64,000 nucleotides of DNA from Hemibagrus wyckioides. Its lineage: Eukaryota > Chordata > Actinopteri > Siluriformes > Bagridae. The notes beneath the pieces were generated by a model, which ran no database searches, was not told the origin of the DNA, and saw only the letters and a list, made by a program, of their open reading frames with translations. This document shows, one piece after another, positions 12,110 through 23,719 of the stretch. Positions within the stretch are counted from its first letter, which is position 1; the number at the start of each line of letters is the position of its first letter. Made by a program: the position numbers and the translations under genes. The DNA lies in NCBI RefSeq assembly GCF_019097595.1, contig NC_080716.1:9907401-9971400 (forward strand). Reading direction: 5' to 3'.

Positions 12110-13245
12110 TAAAGTGTACAAGGCAATTTTTAGTGTGTTGAAATCTTAAAATTCTCAGTGCCTAAATGTTTGGATTTTTCAGTTAGCCGCTTTAGTCCTT
12201 CCGTGGTTAAAATGTTTTACAACTTGAGGCGAGCTGAAACTTGAGACTGAGTCAAAATCATAAAAGTGCATAACATCATTGAGTAATATTACTACATGCC
12301 TTTCACTGTGCTCTTTCAACAGAAGGAGCAGCTGCTGTAACACAGGTTCTCATATATACACATCTACATTTTTTTAAGCAGAATATCATCCTTCTTCTCT
12401 TATATCAAAGTACAGTGCATTTTAAAATGACAGTCAAAATAAATAAAGACATACTACAATTAAGAATCGATTTTAACACTGTGTTAAAGAAATGCTTCAA
12501 GATCCTAGGAAAGATGGGCTGCGCCATCCTGCTGAGAACTGCGGGGATAGCTGTATGGACCGCACCACTCTGTTAAGGACCATGCTGGTGCTGTGCTACA
12601 CAGTCCCACAGGAGAGGTGGAATGAACGCAATGCTTTTTGAAAACTAATGACACGTGAAGGCTGTGTGCGCGTGTATGCAGACTGATCTCTACACACACA
12701 CACACACGTACGTACGTGTGCACACATAGGAAAATGAAAACTTCTCCTATTAAACCCTGTAGCAACAAACACCTGTGACTTGTAGAAGTTCCGTAACAGA
12801 AGAGAAAATTATGTACATGTGCATGCTCTGTTTGTGTTTCAGCTTTCCCAAAAACAAGTGTTTAGTCTCTAGTAGGCATTAGGTGGCACCAACTAGTCAA
12901 ATAACTTAACAGTGTGAGAGATAGAACTTGAGATATAGATAGTGAAATAGAGACAGACAGAGAAGGACAGAGCTATGGAGAGAATATGAATGACAGAGAC
13001 ACTGAAATGGTAGGATTGGGATAGCAAGTCAGACAGATAGCGAGGTTGAGAAATAAAAAAGAAAGATGGATATATGATACAGATACTGTATATTGCAGGA
13101 TAAGAGATGAGAGACAAATAGCAATCATGGTAAAGAGCTATACAGAGAAATAATGACACATAGGGAGAGAAAGTGGGAGAGTGAAAAAGGGAGAATGGCA
13201 GTGAAATAGAGTTGAGGATTGCAAGATAGATATAGAGAGAGATAT
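12110..13245 (-). other. Downstream region and likely 3' UTR of STAM
   Basis: Between the unassigned block and the STAM stop lies AT-rich sequence with a short CA/CGTA run near 12690-12725 and a long GA-rich tract around 12905-13240. No exon recognised. Part of it is probably STAM 3' UTR, but the poly(A) site is not fixed. Confidence 0.4.
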
Positions 13246-13490
13246 ACAGGGTGTATCAAAAGTATCCACAGGGGAAATCATTTTTCCTTCCAAAAAAATT
13301 TTCATACTTCAATTTTTTTTTTCCCCAAGACAGCTTTTAAGAATGCCTTTGACCTTTGACAAAAGAAGAATGTACGGAAGTCATTCATCATGGCTGGATC
13401 AGGAAGATGGACTTGAACAGGAAACCAGGCAAGCACATCACGCATGACACTGTTAATTTCCCCTATGTATGGAGACTTTTGACACAAGGG
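13246..13490. mobile_element. Inverted-repeat MITE in STAM 3' flank
   Basis: The left end reads cagggtgtatcaaaagtatcc then acaggggaaat; the right end, reversed, reads cccttgtgtcaaaagtctcc then atacataggggaaat. The arms are about 30 bp with a few differences and enclose about 190 bp without a transposase frame. Pattern of a mariner-type MITE. Confidence 0.65.
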
Positions 13491-13825
13491 AGGGAGGTCG
13501 GAAAGGAGAGAAAGAGAGAGAGGGAGAGACTTCTCTGTCTGCCTTTGCTCAACTGCATAACGTAACTAGTCAGTAGTAAATCAATATTCGGTGTCTTTTT
13601 ACTTGGTCAGACTGAGTTTTTTCTGTGGATATCTGGGTGCATTAATGAGAGAGAGTAGATGTAAATGGACATGTGTATGTTCGTCAGAAAAAAATGACAG
13701 AACTAAGAGCGTGGATCAGTCTGCACCCATGCCCTGTATCCATGTGGTTTTAGTGTTAGCTTGCACCTCTTTGTTCATGATAAGGGTATGTATGTATATG
13801 GAGATGAGAGATGTGTATGTGGGTC

Positions 13826-15614
13826 CTATAAGAGGGCTTTTTCCGGGTAAGGGCTCTGTTGAGGGTCTGTGGGATTGGCACAGCTGTAGCTGGGAGTTTG
13901 GGTCAGGCCTGCCTGTCCACTGGCGGTGTTCTGGTATGCCTGCTGCACATCAGGAGGAGCCATGCTGCCTGCAGAAGTGCTGTACACGGGCGCCTGGCTT
14001 ATGTACATGTGCACATCACTGGTAAAGAAGTACACACACATTTTTTTTTTTTTTTTTTTTAAATTAAAGGAATTTCAAAGAATTGTATAATATCCAGGGC
14101 TTGAAATTAACACTGTAGTAGGTTTATTTCCCCTTGTGGTAGAATTTTGCATCGAAAATAGTACCTCAAATGCAACGGCATAGGTTAAATTCCTTGACTT
14201 TAAATTCATGAATTTTATTTATACCACAGAGCTGAGTTCTCAATTCTCAGTGCTCCAACAGTTGTACTGAATGTGAATCAAATCATAGGTTTATGTCAAT
14301 GAGCTGAATCTAAAATGTTCTCTAATTTAATACTTTCTAAAGTAACAATGCGCTGATAGGGAAAGCGTACACTCTACTCAATGAGTGCATTTCTTCTGTC
14401 TTATTAAGTTCACTTGAAATTGTTCCACAAAACTATAAATGGATCAATTTTAAAATAAAAAAAAAATGTTAAACATTAACACAAAAAATTGCTGTTATAA
14501 CATATGGAGACAAAACACTTTGGGACATGTTATATATGAAAATAATCAACATCAGGATTGCAATTATCACACTAAACTGCATGCTATACTGTGGTTTACT
14601 CCATACTCGCTACACAGAATGTTTTCTACCTTATTATTTCTAGGACTTTCTTGACAAACCAGTAGCTCATTAGTCAAAAGGCTTTGTATAGAAATCACTA
14701 TTTATTTATTTAGCTATGAAGCAGTCAAGCCGAGTGGAAAAAAACTAGAATAAGCATGGACACGTTTTTTTATTTGCAGTACGATGCCAAAATCTGTACT
14801 TGAGAAGTTAGTGGATGTTAATTTCAAGCCTTGACAATAATATCTATATATTAATGAACAGTATTTCTGTATTTTTGGGAGATGATCAATTGTTACCTGG
14901 GTGCCGGTTGGCCTGGTAAAGGAGCAGGCACCTGGTTCATGGCAGGAATCTGCTCTACAGGGACACTGTAACCCTGCACCCCTGTAGCAGCCACTGCATA
15001 CTGTCCTGCAGCTGTCTGCCCTGGGTACACCTGTAGACACACAGAGTTACTTAAACATGGGGCATGACCTATTGTACTGTGATGGGAGTCCTTTTCTAGG
15101 TAAGGCCCAAAAATCAGGAAGAAAATATTTCAGTGTCTGTGATGAGTATACCCAAACAATGATGATCAAGTAACGGTTTTATTTTCAACCTTGTCAAAGT
15201 AAAGTTAACTTGATGGAGCTGCATACCGGCTGTGAGGTGCCAGGCTGCTGCATGTAGTACTGCTGGCTCTGCAGTTTGGCATACATGGCGTACACTGGGT
15301 CCTCATTCATCAGCTTGGCATACAATGAGAGTGCCTCCATCACCTTCACATTAAGCTCAGACAGCTCTGAGTGCTTCCTGGAAGGCACCGGGAAGAACAT
15401 GACAATTGTGAGGGGATAAAAATAAAAAAAGAGAGAGAGAGAGAAAGAGAAATTGATTTTTTTTTTTTTTTTAAATCTATAAATACCTGTCAATTTCTTC
15501 CAGTTTTTGATCAATGAGTGGACCCATTTGGTTGCAGGCACCTAAAAAGAAAAAAGTATTAAACACATACATCAATAAAAATATTAAAGAGAAGGTCCTT
15601 TTATATATATATTT

Positions 15615-15697
<83 letters not shown>

Positions 15698-18600
15698 AAT
15701 GCATAGCCAATATGAGGGCCAGTGCCATGCCCTACCCTCCAGCTGTAGCAGCTCACAGGCGTCTGACTCATTATCTGTTGGGTCTGCGCTCTGGATCATC
15801 TGGAGCAACTGGTCCATTTTCTCCTGTGTGCATTACACCATCGTAAAATTACTTCCACTGGAAAGGTCCATTAGAGCTACTATTAATGACAGCAGGTACC
15901 TTTTATTGAGTTTATACAGCTACTGTTCAAGCCCTATCTATTTACAAGACATAATACACAGGAAGTAAAACTCCTAATAAGAGCATACATCATCGATTTG
16001 TGCAGCCCAAATTAACGCTGTGCATTTTATTGTGTAAAAGACGTTCCCTATAGGAGGAACCCTCACCTCGTCTATGTAGACAGGCTCAGGCTCTGGTTCA
16101 ATGGTCTCTACCTGGACGTCCTCGCTGAACTGAACTGTCTTTTTCTCCGTTTTCACTGAGTAAACAGAATTACAAAGACATGTCAGTGAAATCAGCACTG
16201 GGAGCATATAATTCCTTTTAAGAAAATCAAAAAGGAATGCTAAAAAGATAGATGGGTATAGTGGGAGAATATCTGTACACACAAATGCTGGTTAGTAAGT
16301 GACAGTAGACAAAAGCCAGCTACAAAAATCCCTCTACTCACTCATCTCTGGCTCTGCTGTCAGGTCTGCTGTGACAAAGTTGGATGGAAAAAGGCCCACA
16401 CCCTGATAAGTCTCACCTTTCCACCAGTTGGGGTCACTGTAATAAATAAATAAATCATTAATTATCAAACCATATGTGTACTCCCTACTACCATTATGCA
16501 GTACTTATCAAGTATGCACAAATCTGACCAAAACAACAGATAAAGTTTCAAATCCAGCACAGTTCAAAGGTAAAGGGCCACCTGTCATCTAAGATGGTGA
16601 TGATCTCTCCAGATTTGAAGGTCAGCTCGTTGTCCTCCGCTGCCTCGAAATCGTAAATTGCCCGAACTTTCCTTCCCTCTGCTTTGTGGGAGGTGAGGAG
16701 GCTGCTAGCGCTCGGGTAAAGCCCAGAAAACGACGTCTGGTTCTGCAGCCGCTGCTCTTTCAAGGACAACTCAATAGCTGGACGTAGGAGACAAAAATCA
16801 AAGTCAAGGCTCTACACGTTTTGCACCATTACAAGCATACAGTGTGGTAAGACACTGCACTGAAACAATCCCTTTATCCCATATTTGTTGTTCTTTCCAA
16901 ATGACTCATAGCAAACCCATGTGAACATGCTATATACTGAGATGGAACAAAAATGATCAAGGTTCTTTTTTTGCCATAAAAGAGCTGTTCAAAGTTAGGA
17001 CTAACACAGATTCTTAAAAATCTGTCTGTCAATACAACTCAATGGAACAATACTGAGATGATGAATAAAATGTATGAAATAGGTTTTCTGTAGGTTTTTC
17101 ACAAATTCTTAATTATCTGAGAACCTCTACAGGAAAAACTATTTCTGTATTAACTATTCTGTATTATTGTTTGTCCAGTTTTTATTTATTGCTTTATTAA
17201 AAATCTACATTTTATGCAGATATCTGACTGTTTTTTTGCCCCTAAAGAATACAATAAAATATGAGGTGTCTATGGAAGTACTGTTTGAGAAGAGCACCTT
17301 TGGCCAGGTCCTCTTCCTCTTTCTTGGTGGTAGATGTTGCTGGGTCTTTGGCCACTAAAGCAGGGCTGGCTTTAGCTTGCTCTGCTGCCTGCAAAACACA
17401 ACAGCACACCAGTCATTGTAACAACTTAAACATTTCTAAACTTTAAATTACAGTTTATATACCTGTCCTATAATTTCATGTTTTAGGAGTGAGGGAGTTA
17501 GGGTGGGAGGGAGGAATGAACAGATGGATAGATGAAGGGATCATCAGCCAAGTGTCATCTATCATACAGCAGCTACCAACAGCGAAGGGTAATGGCTAAC
17601 CACATCTTTTTAAGCTGCTGTTCATGCTTTTTCACAGGGGAGCCTAACACGCTTGGAGAAAAACTATTAATCAGGTCATTCTAAACGTCATTGTACTTCT
17701 CCTTGGCTTATTAACAACTAGGCATTGTTTACTGAGATTGTCCAGCAGCTGCAGGCGAGGAAAATGTAGACATCATTAGTGTACCTACCTGGGAGCCGAC
17801 AGCAGGGAAGGTGACACCCTGCTCTCTCAGGTTCTTGATCATAGCCGATATGAGACTGAGCTGGGGGTCGTTTCGGAAGTCCTCAGCCCATTCCACCATA
17901 AGGGCCTTGAGCTTCTCACATACTTTTGGGTGGCCCTGATTAAAACAACAAATTCTCAGTCTCCATGTTGTCTAAATGAAAGAAAGTATCACACTCTCAT
18001 AACCCAGTCAACATACCTTGTTTAAGACGTTGCTAACCTCACTGGCAAACTCTCGCGAACACACCTCCAAATGGAAGATTTTTCCACAGTTTGACACACA
18101 AGCCCCTAATAACTGTGCAGGAGAAAAAAGGGATGTTCAGGAGGAAAAGTGCAGACTCAGTCATGTGACTTAAAAATAAGCGAACATGTTCTATACAACA
18201 GGACGGGGCATACAGTCCCCTCCAAAAGTATTAGAGCAGTGAGGCCAACATGTTTGTTTTTGCTTTACAGAAGACATTTGGGTTTGAGATCAAAAGATGA
18301 ATATGACATGAATATGACAGATCAGAATTCCAGCTTTCACTGGCTGATATTTAACCTTGTAATAACTGCATCAAGTCGGTGACTCCTTTCATTCTCTAAA
18401 GGATCAACTTCCACTGTTTCCCCTGAAGTCTTTTGCTGTGTGAACAGGTTTTGGGTCATTGTCTTGCTGTATGATGAAGCTGTTCCCAATAAGACTGGAA
18501 ATTGTCAACTGGCAATGTTTTATTTTCTTTTTCAATACATTCCAAATTATTGTATTGGCTATCGTTGTATTGTATTGTACATGTCCAGTGTTTGTGAAAT

Positions 18601-21593
18601 GGCAAATTTCACAATCAATGGACAATTTTGAATAATTTCCCTTCTGAGCAATTTTCCCCTCTTTTCTCAGCTTCAAAATGCTTTTCTCGAACAGACAACT
18701 CTCTGATCTTCATGCTGGTATAACCTTTTTAACAACAAATGCAGTGTTCACCGGTGAAACCCAGTCAACAAACCAAGAGTAGACATCCAGAGCTATTATT
18801 TGTTTAAACAATCAATCTAACAGGACATACCTGGGCAACAAATTGTTGAGTTTAAACAAAAGGTACCTTGTTCCATGTTGTTTAACACATCTAACCGTAA
18901 ATATCAAGACATTAAACTGAAATTCTGATCTATTTTCTCATATTTACCTTTCAATCTCAAATCCAAATGTCTTCAGGATATGACAAAAAACAAAAGAATT
19001 AGTCAGTAAGACCAAAACCACTACACAGGAATCAAAAGAGAGACATAAGAATGAATAAACGTACTGTCAGAGCCTGCATGGCTACATGGGGATCTTTGTG
19101 GTTGACTCGCCTCATAATGGAGCGAAGGCATTCTTTAGGTCTAGAAAATGCAAGAAACTATTTGCTCTGATATACTGTACAGACACACTCAATCAGTCAG
19201 AGGATGAATAGAACTAGACAAGAGGCTGACGCGACTCACCCGGTGCGTGACTGTCCTATCTTATCACATATGTCCAGTATGAGGCCCCAGTCCTCAGCCG
19301 TGTTCATCTCACTGGTTGCTTTCTCTAATGGGCAATAAAAATAAAAAAATAAAAAAAACATATTTAAAAATAATAATAATAATTTACTGTGAGACCCCAT
19401 CAGACTTTCAGAGACTTTCATTGCTCATGACTGTTCATAAAGTAATCACTGATACTAACTATTATAGACTTAAAATCAAAATATACCCGAAACTTCTTGT
19501 TTGTCAGATTTTTTAATAGATCAAATAGATCTGGAAATTGTAATTCATGTTTTGTGAAGGCTTTCATACATTTACATCATACAGTTCAGTCTATACTGTA
19601 TTATAAACTGTATTAACGGTAGTATTTTTTTCTAAATAATCAACAGTAGCATTTAGTAGGTAATTTGGCTTATCATTCCAAGGAACTTTTAATATTTCCA
19701 CATATACTATATAGACCTCCTCCGTAAATATTGAGCTTCATAACCATCATAATTGCTTCATTGTATTATCATCATAATCATATAACAGTATAATGCCTTT
19801 TCCTGGGAAAAAGAAAAAAATCAGTCAGGGTTTACAGTACTGCACTGTGGGAAATAAAGATTTACGTCATATGCATTAGTGTAGAACATTAGATGTATGA
19901 TTCCAGCAGTAAAGTGCAGGAGAGATTTTCCTGCTTGAACCCACCACAAAACCTAAGGATGAACAGGCTGAATCAGGTGTCTTTGGGCAGGAAAATCTTA
20001 AAAGCATTTCTGAAAAGCATGTCTGACTCCAAACATCTAGAACTATCTATAGACAGTGGATTGTTGAGCTTATTACACACGGTCTTATTTTGACAGATTC
20101 ATATTTACATTTTCCCCAAATATTTGCTGAATTTTCCAGGAATAGAAATGAGTGGCAGGAAATTCCAGAGTTCTGCACATAAAACATGTACTCACATGGA
20201 GAAACTCCCATAAAAACCCCCCCCAGAAAGCAGAAAACTACTTGCATCTTGCCATATCATGATCTCTGACACAAATCTTTCGATTAATCCAGTGCAAGAC
20301 CTTCCTTCTATAAGAAAGTTATAATCTGTTATACCATGATACTTTACTCAAATCTGATTGGTCAGATTAACCTGATCAATTACTACTCTATATCATCATA
20401 GATATGATATGACAGCAGGCTGCAAGGTTTATTTGAATGTGCTGGGTTTAATGTTAGCATTTTTATAGTAACAGCTCATAAGAGGATGCGGTAGCTTAAT
20501 AGTTAAGGTGTTGGACTACTCCACTACTCGGAAGATTATGAGTTCGAATCCCAGAAGTCCACCAAGCTGCCTCTGCTGGGCCCCTGAGCAAGGCCCTCAA
20601 CCCTCAGTTGCTCTGGATAAGGGCGTCAGCTAAATGACAAACGTCATTCACAGAGGATGTCTGCCAAAATCTAAGCCTAATGTTAAACAGATTAAGAAAA
20701 TGTTATTATTTAATAAGGAAAAAAAATGAAATGGTGACGTTTATGGTGTTGATAAACCAGATAACTCTTTTTTTAATCTAATCAATGAAAAATTGCTGTG
20801 ATACAAGAGAAATTAAACACCGTGTATAGGAATATAATTAACTGATGATTGGCTGTATCAAGTCTTTGACTATTTTTAATATAAAAGCACGCCCTGTGGT
20901 GTTATTACTGACTCACGTCCTACCTTGACGTAACATATTTTGATATGCAAATGAGCATGAGGATCTCATGAATATGCAAATGAGTCAGTGACCTCAGATT
21001 TGGTAGCACCGCCTTTGACCTGATAGCGGTGCTTCCAGAAAAAAAAAAACCCCTCTGGTTAGAATAAAGCCGGCTAGCTCCGTTAGCTAGCCGCTCCCTA
21101 GCTTCACTTGAGTCCAGTTGAGCATTTGCAGTGTCACTGTAGCTCCTGAATAAAGCCCACAGACTAAAATGACTGCCCTGGCCATGACAACTTTCACTCC
21201 ACCTTTCATCCGGGACCGAACCTGTGTTCTGACACCATACACCCGGGCAGATAGTGTGAGTGTACTTAAATACAGTGAAAATGACGTGACAAGCTAGGTG
21301 CTAACATCAACTAGCTAACTCTAGCTAATCGGCAGGTCAATTTTAACCATTCAACCCTACTGCTATAAAACCAAAATATCATTGTTTTTGCTGTTCTTCT
21401 TTTCACATACACTGGCAGCAAAATATGGAGACACAAATCATCAGGGAAATGTAGACAAGTACTAAACCAACAACAATACAGCATCACTTAGCTGGCCTGT
21501 GTGTGTGTGTGTGCTAGCTCGCTAACAAGCTCCACGACATTTCTGCAACTTACCAACATCTTGATCGAAAGGATTGGACGTGAAAAGAGGCAT
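13826..21593 (-). CDS. stam: STAM, signal-transducing adaptor molecule 1 (ESCRT-0 subunit), fourteen coding exons
   Basis: Coding exons (minus): 21593-21554, 19324-19240, 19140-19065, 18112-18017, 17935-17789, 17388-17298, 16777-16582, 16436-16342, 16155-16067, 15823-15736, 15541-15487, 15377-15227, 15030-14897, 14018-13826. All have GT/AG ends and join in phase to 511 codons (human about 540). Domains: VHS, about residues 1-143, starting [16 protein letters not shown], about 172-187, with acidic run then [11 protein letters not shown]3, about 214-270, with AIYDF, a WW pair and GLFPSNFV; coiled-coil/GAT region, about 300-400, with [20 protein letters not shown]; then a Tyr/Pro/Gln-rich tail ending PEKALL. 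Family role: pairs with HRS on early endosomes, binds ubiquitinated cargo through VHS and UIM, and recruits deubiquitinases through SH3. STAM1 rather than STAM2 by the N-terminal block [13 protein letters not shown], the [10 protein letters not shown] block and the KALL end. The tail is shorter than the human one. Introns contain a Tc1 remnant (18113-19064) and a long AT run (15602-15693). Confidence 0.96.
14042..14060. repeat. Poly(T) tract beside the STAM exon 14 acceptor
   Basis: A run of about 19 T on the plus strand (A on the transcribed strand) starts some 23 bp upstream of exon 14. It weakens the pyrimidine tract on the minus strand to the short stretch TTCTTTACCAG. Confidence 0.8.
15602..15693. 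repeat. (AT)n microsatellite in STAM intron 10
   Basis: About 90 bp of alternating AT within a 194-bp intron between exons 10 and 11. Self-complementary and cruciform-prone; likely to vary in length. Confidence 0.95.
18205..18990. mobile_element. Internally deleted Tc1 element in STAM intron 3
   Basis: Left end: cagtcccctccaaaagtatt then agacatttgggtttgagatc. Right end carries the reverse complement of the same segment (gatctc.. aaatgtcttc near 18950-18975). In between, on the minus strand, are pieces of transposase sequence, including a stretch of the kind that encodes the basic N-terminus. The element fills most of the 952-bp intron. Confidence 0.75.
20483..20650 (+). repeat. tRNA-derived SINE in STAM intron 1
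   Basis: Good A-box region (gtagcttaatagttaagg) and a perfect B-box (gagttcgaatcccag), then ccaccaagctgcctctgctgggcccctgagcaaggccctcaaccctcag and ctctggataagggcgtcagctaaatgac. Better preserved than the copy at 131. Confidence 0.85.
20926..21092 (+). promoter_or_regulatory. Cluster of factor-site-like motifs and two hairpins in STAM intron 1
   Basis: Seen: CRE-like TGACGTAA (20926-20933); two perfect octamers ATGCAAAT (20945-20952 and 20974-20981) in a 13-bp direct repeat spaced 29 bp; an AP-1 site TGAGTCA (20981-20987); inverted pair AGCACCGC/GCGGTGCT (21005-21012, 21026-21033); inverted pair GGCTAGCT/AGCTAGCC (21072-21079, 21085-21092). That they work as a promoter or enhancer is inference. 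Confidence 0.4.
21169..21297 (+). other. Short plus-strand ORF with splice-donor-like end, inside STAM intron 1
   Basis: An ATG (21169) opens 42 codons; after 29 codons a good donor-like site (AGT then GTGAGT, from 21256) occurs. The first part reads [19 protein letters not shown].. and looks codon-like. It lies 80 bp past the motif cluster above. No downstream exon was found and I do not recognise the protein. It could be a first exon of an antisense transcript or chance. Confidence 0.25.
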
Positions 21594-21910
21594 CGCCGGA
21601 ATATAAACAGGAACAACAGCAAGACAGGTCTGATCGCCGCCCTTTTCTTTTCTCCTCTCGGTCACTACTTAGCTATTTAATAAATGAACAGACATAATAA
21701 TAACTATAGCAGCTCTAACAGTTCAGACAGTCACTCCTTAGCAGCCTATGGATAGTGCATTATGGGTAAAAACCCACTCGCTGGGAAAGCGTAGCAAAGC
21801 TGACTTGTTTTCCACCCGTATTTCTACAAAACCAACCTACTTTGGTTTTCTTGGCCAATCACCGGCGGTGTCGGTACTGACAGACACGGCTTTTAGCCAA
21901 TCATTATTCA
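21594..21910 (-). promoter_or_regulatory. STAM promoter and 5' UTR region
   Basis: Immediately upstream of the STAM ATG (21593) on the minus strand lie a GC-richer leader and two inverted CCAAT boxes (ccaat on the plus strand at 21855-21859 and 21897-21901). There is no clear TATA box at a fixed distance. Transcription start is not determined. Confidence 0.45.
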
Positions 21911-22175
21911 GTGGGCGAGATTTAAAGAATACGGGTGGTAAACATATTAATACACAAATGTAATCACATATTTATGGGTAATTACTTTGTTTACAATATA
22001 CGTCATGTATGTATTTGGTTAAGTTAACATATTTAGTATGTGTATGCCTTATAAATCATCTTAAAATAAAAGTAAACAAGGGAAAATTCTGTAATCATAT
22101 GATTTAATCACATGACTGACCTTTTGTACCGTCCCACGTGCTACCAAAATAAACTCAGACCTGCCTGCCTGAGAT

Positions 22176-22177
<2 letters not shown>

Positions 22178-22242
<65 letters not shown>

Positions 22243-22262
22243 TGATGATGATGATGATGATG
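22178..22262. repeat. (AAT)n(GAT)n compound microsatellite
   Basis: About 60 bp of AAT trimers turn into seven or eight GAT trimers. The poly-Asn/poly-Asp and poly-Ile frames over it are artefacts. It lies between STAM and COLEC12. Confidence 0.95.
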
Positions 22263-22269
22263 AATTTGT

Positions 22270-23210
22270 CAAACATTGCTACATTACATATAATAATATT
22301 GTGTACCAAGGACAAATCGGGGTACGGGAAATGCCAGCATTAAGTTTGAACAAAAAAGCACAAATATTAAATCTGTAATTTATATCACTATTGTGTTTGC
22401 AACATTATGGAATAATCCTTAAACTGCAGCATACATCCATCAGTCATGATAGTGAATGTAATTGTGCAAACAGGTTCTAGAAAATTTAGGATGTTTTAGC
22501 CAAATGTTCTGTATCAGCTGTGTAACCATTGTGCTTATGCAGTAGATACTTAAAATGGTTGATGCTGTAATAGCAGTAGTCAAAACATTCATTCTATGAG
22601 GCTCCGGTGTTTCAAGAGTGTAGATGAGATCCTTCTTCCTTATTCACTTCATTTCACCCATTGCAACAACTTGCAATGCAAACAGAGATGTCATTAATGT
22701 TATATCCATTGCTGTTTAAAGTGATCCTTTATTTTTATGGCACAAAGCTGCTCGACAAACAAAATCAGCCAACCTCCTTCTGGTTTCTCCAATGCACAGC
22801 TGATGAATCTTTATATCTTTAACAGTGATCAAACACAAAAGTGTTCAGCCAACAATCACCTAAACCATCGGGTGCAATAAGCAACATATATGGTCTGGAA
22901 ATGTGTAAGATAATGAATTGTTTATGCAATGAAATCAACACTAGTGTATTATTTGGCTGGAAAAAAAAAAAAAACTCTTGTGGAAAACTGTGGTCCAGCA
23001 CAGAATACTTGTCTATGTTTACATGTGACTTTTTCTACAAGTCTCCAAAGCCCCCTCACTCCATCACCATGTCAGTCTGTTTGGAAAAGAAAACATGGTG
23101 ACATCCAGTAAACACCCAGCAGATCCAGATCCTTTTACTGGATCCTTAAAAATACATGCATTTCCAAAAATCTATTGACAAAAAATAAAAACCAGAAAAA
23201 GCATTAGCAG
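22270..23210. other. Intergenic sequence between STAM and COLEC12
   Basis: AT-rich with no recognised exon, RNA gene or known repeat; an A run near 22962. Confidence 0.5.
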
Positions 23211-23216
23211 TATACT

Positions 23217-23708
23217 TTATATGGTTAAAACTATGTGGACATCTGATCATTACACCTATATGGTGATCTTCCCAAAACTGTTTCCACAAAGTTTGAAGCA
23301 AACAGTTGTATACAATGTCTTTGTATGCTGTAACATTACAATTTCCCTCACTGGAAATTCATATGCACAAAACAAGCTCTAACCCTAGCTCTATTAAGAC
23401 ATGGTTTGCCCAGGCTGGAATGGAAGGACTCTAGTGGCCTGTACAGAGCCCTGACCTTAACCCCACTGAACACCTTTGGGATGAACTGGAAAGCCGACAT
23501 CCTTACACAACATCAGTGCCTGAGCTCAATAATGCTCTTGTGGTTGAGCACAAATCCTCACAGCCACATTACAAAATCTAGTGAAAAGACTTCCTAGAAG
23601 AGTAAAGAGTTATTAGAACAGCAAAGGGGGACTAAAACTGAAAAGGGATATTTAGCAAGCAAATATGGGTGTGATGGTCAGATGTCAACATACTTTTAGC
23701 CATATAGT
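23217..23708. mobile_element. Tc1-type non-autonomous element
   Basis: Inverted ends: tatatggttaaaactatgtgg then acatctgatcattacacc on the left, and on the right the complement (ggtgtgatggtcagatgtcaacatacttttagccatata). Inside are decayed transposase pieces: gacatggtttgccca, ccctgaccttaaccccactgaacacctttgggatgaactgg, and gtgaaaagacttcctagaag. No intact frame. Confidence 0.85.
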
Positions 23709-23719
23709 GTACATTTTTA

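Noticed and set aside
12090..12113. GC box next to a TATA-like word on the plus strand
   Set aside because: The spacing of about 10 bp is wrong for a core promoter and no plus-strand exon follows.
15477..15846. ORFs with alternating Ile-Tyr
   Set aside because: Translation of the AT repeat joined to STAM exons 10 and 11.
20483..20650. Possible tRNA gene (perfect B-box)
   Set aside because: The rest follows the fish SINE body and tail and the tRNA arms do not pair; several diverged copies occur in the window.
22061..22378. ORFs with poly-Asn, poly-Asp or poly-Ile
   Set aside because: Translation of the AAT/GAT microsatellite.
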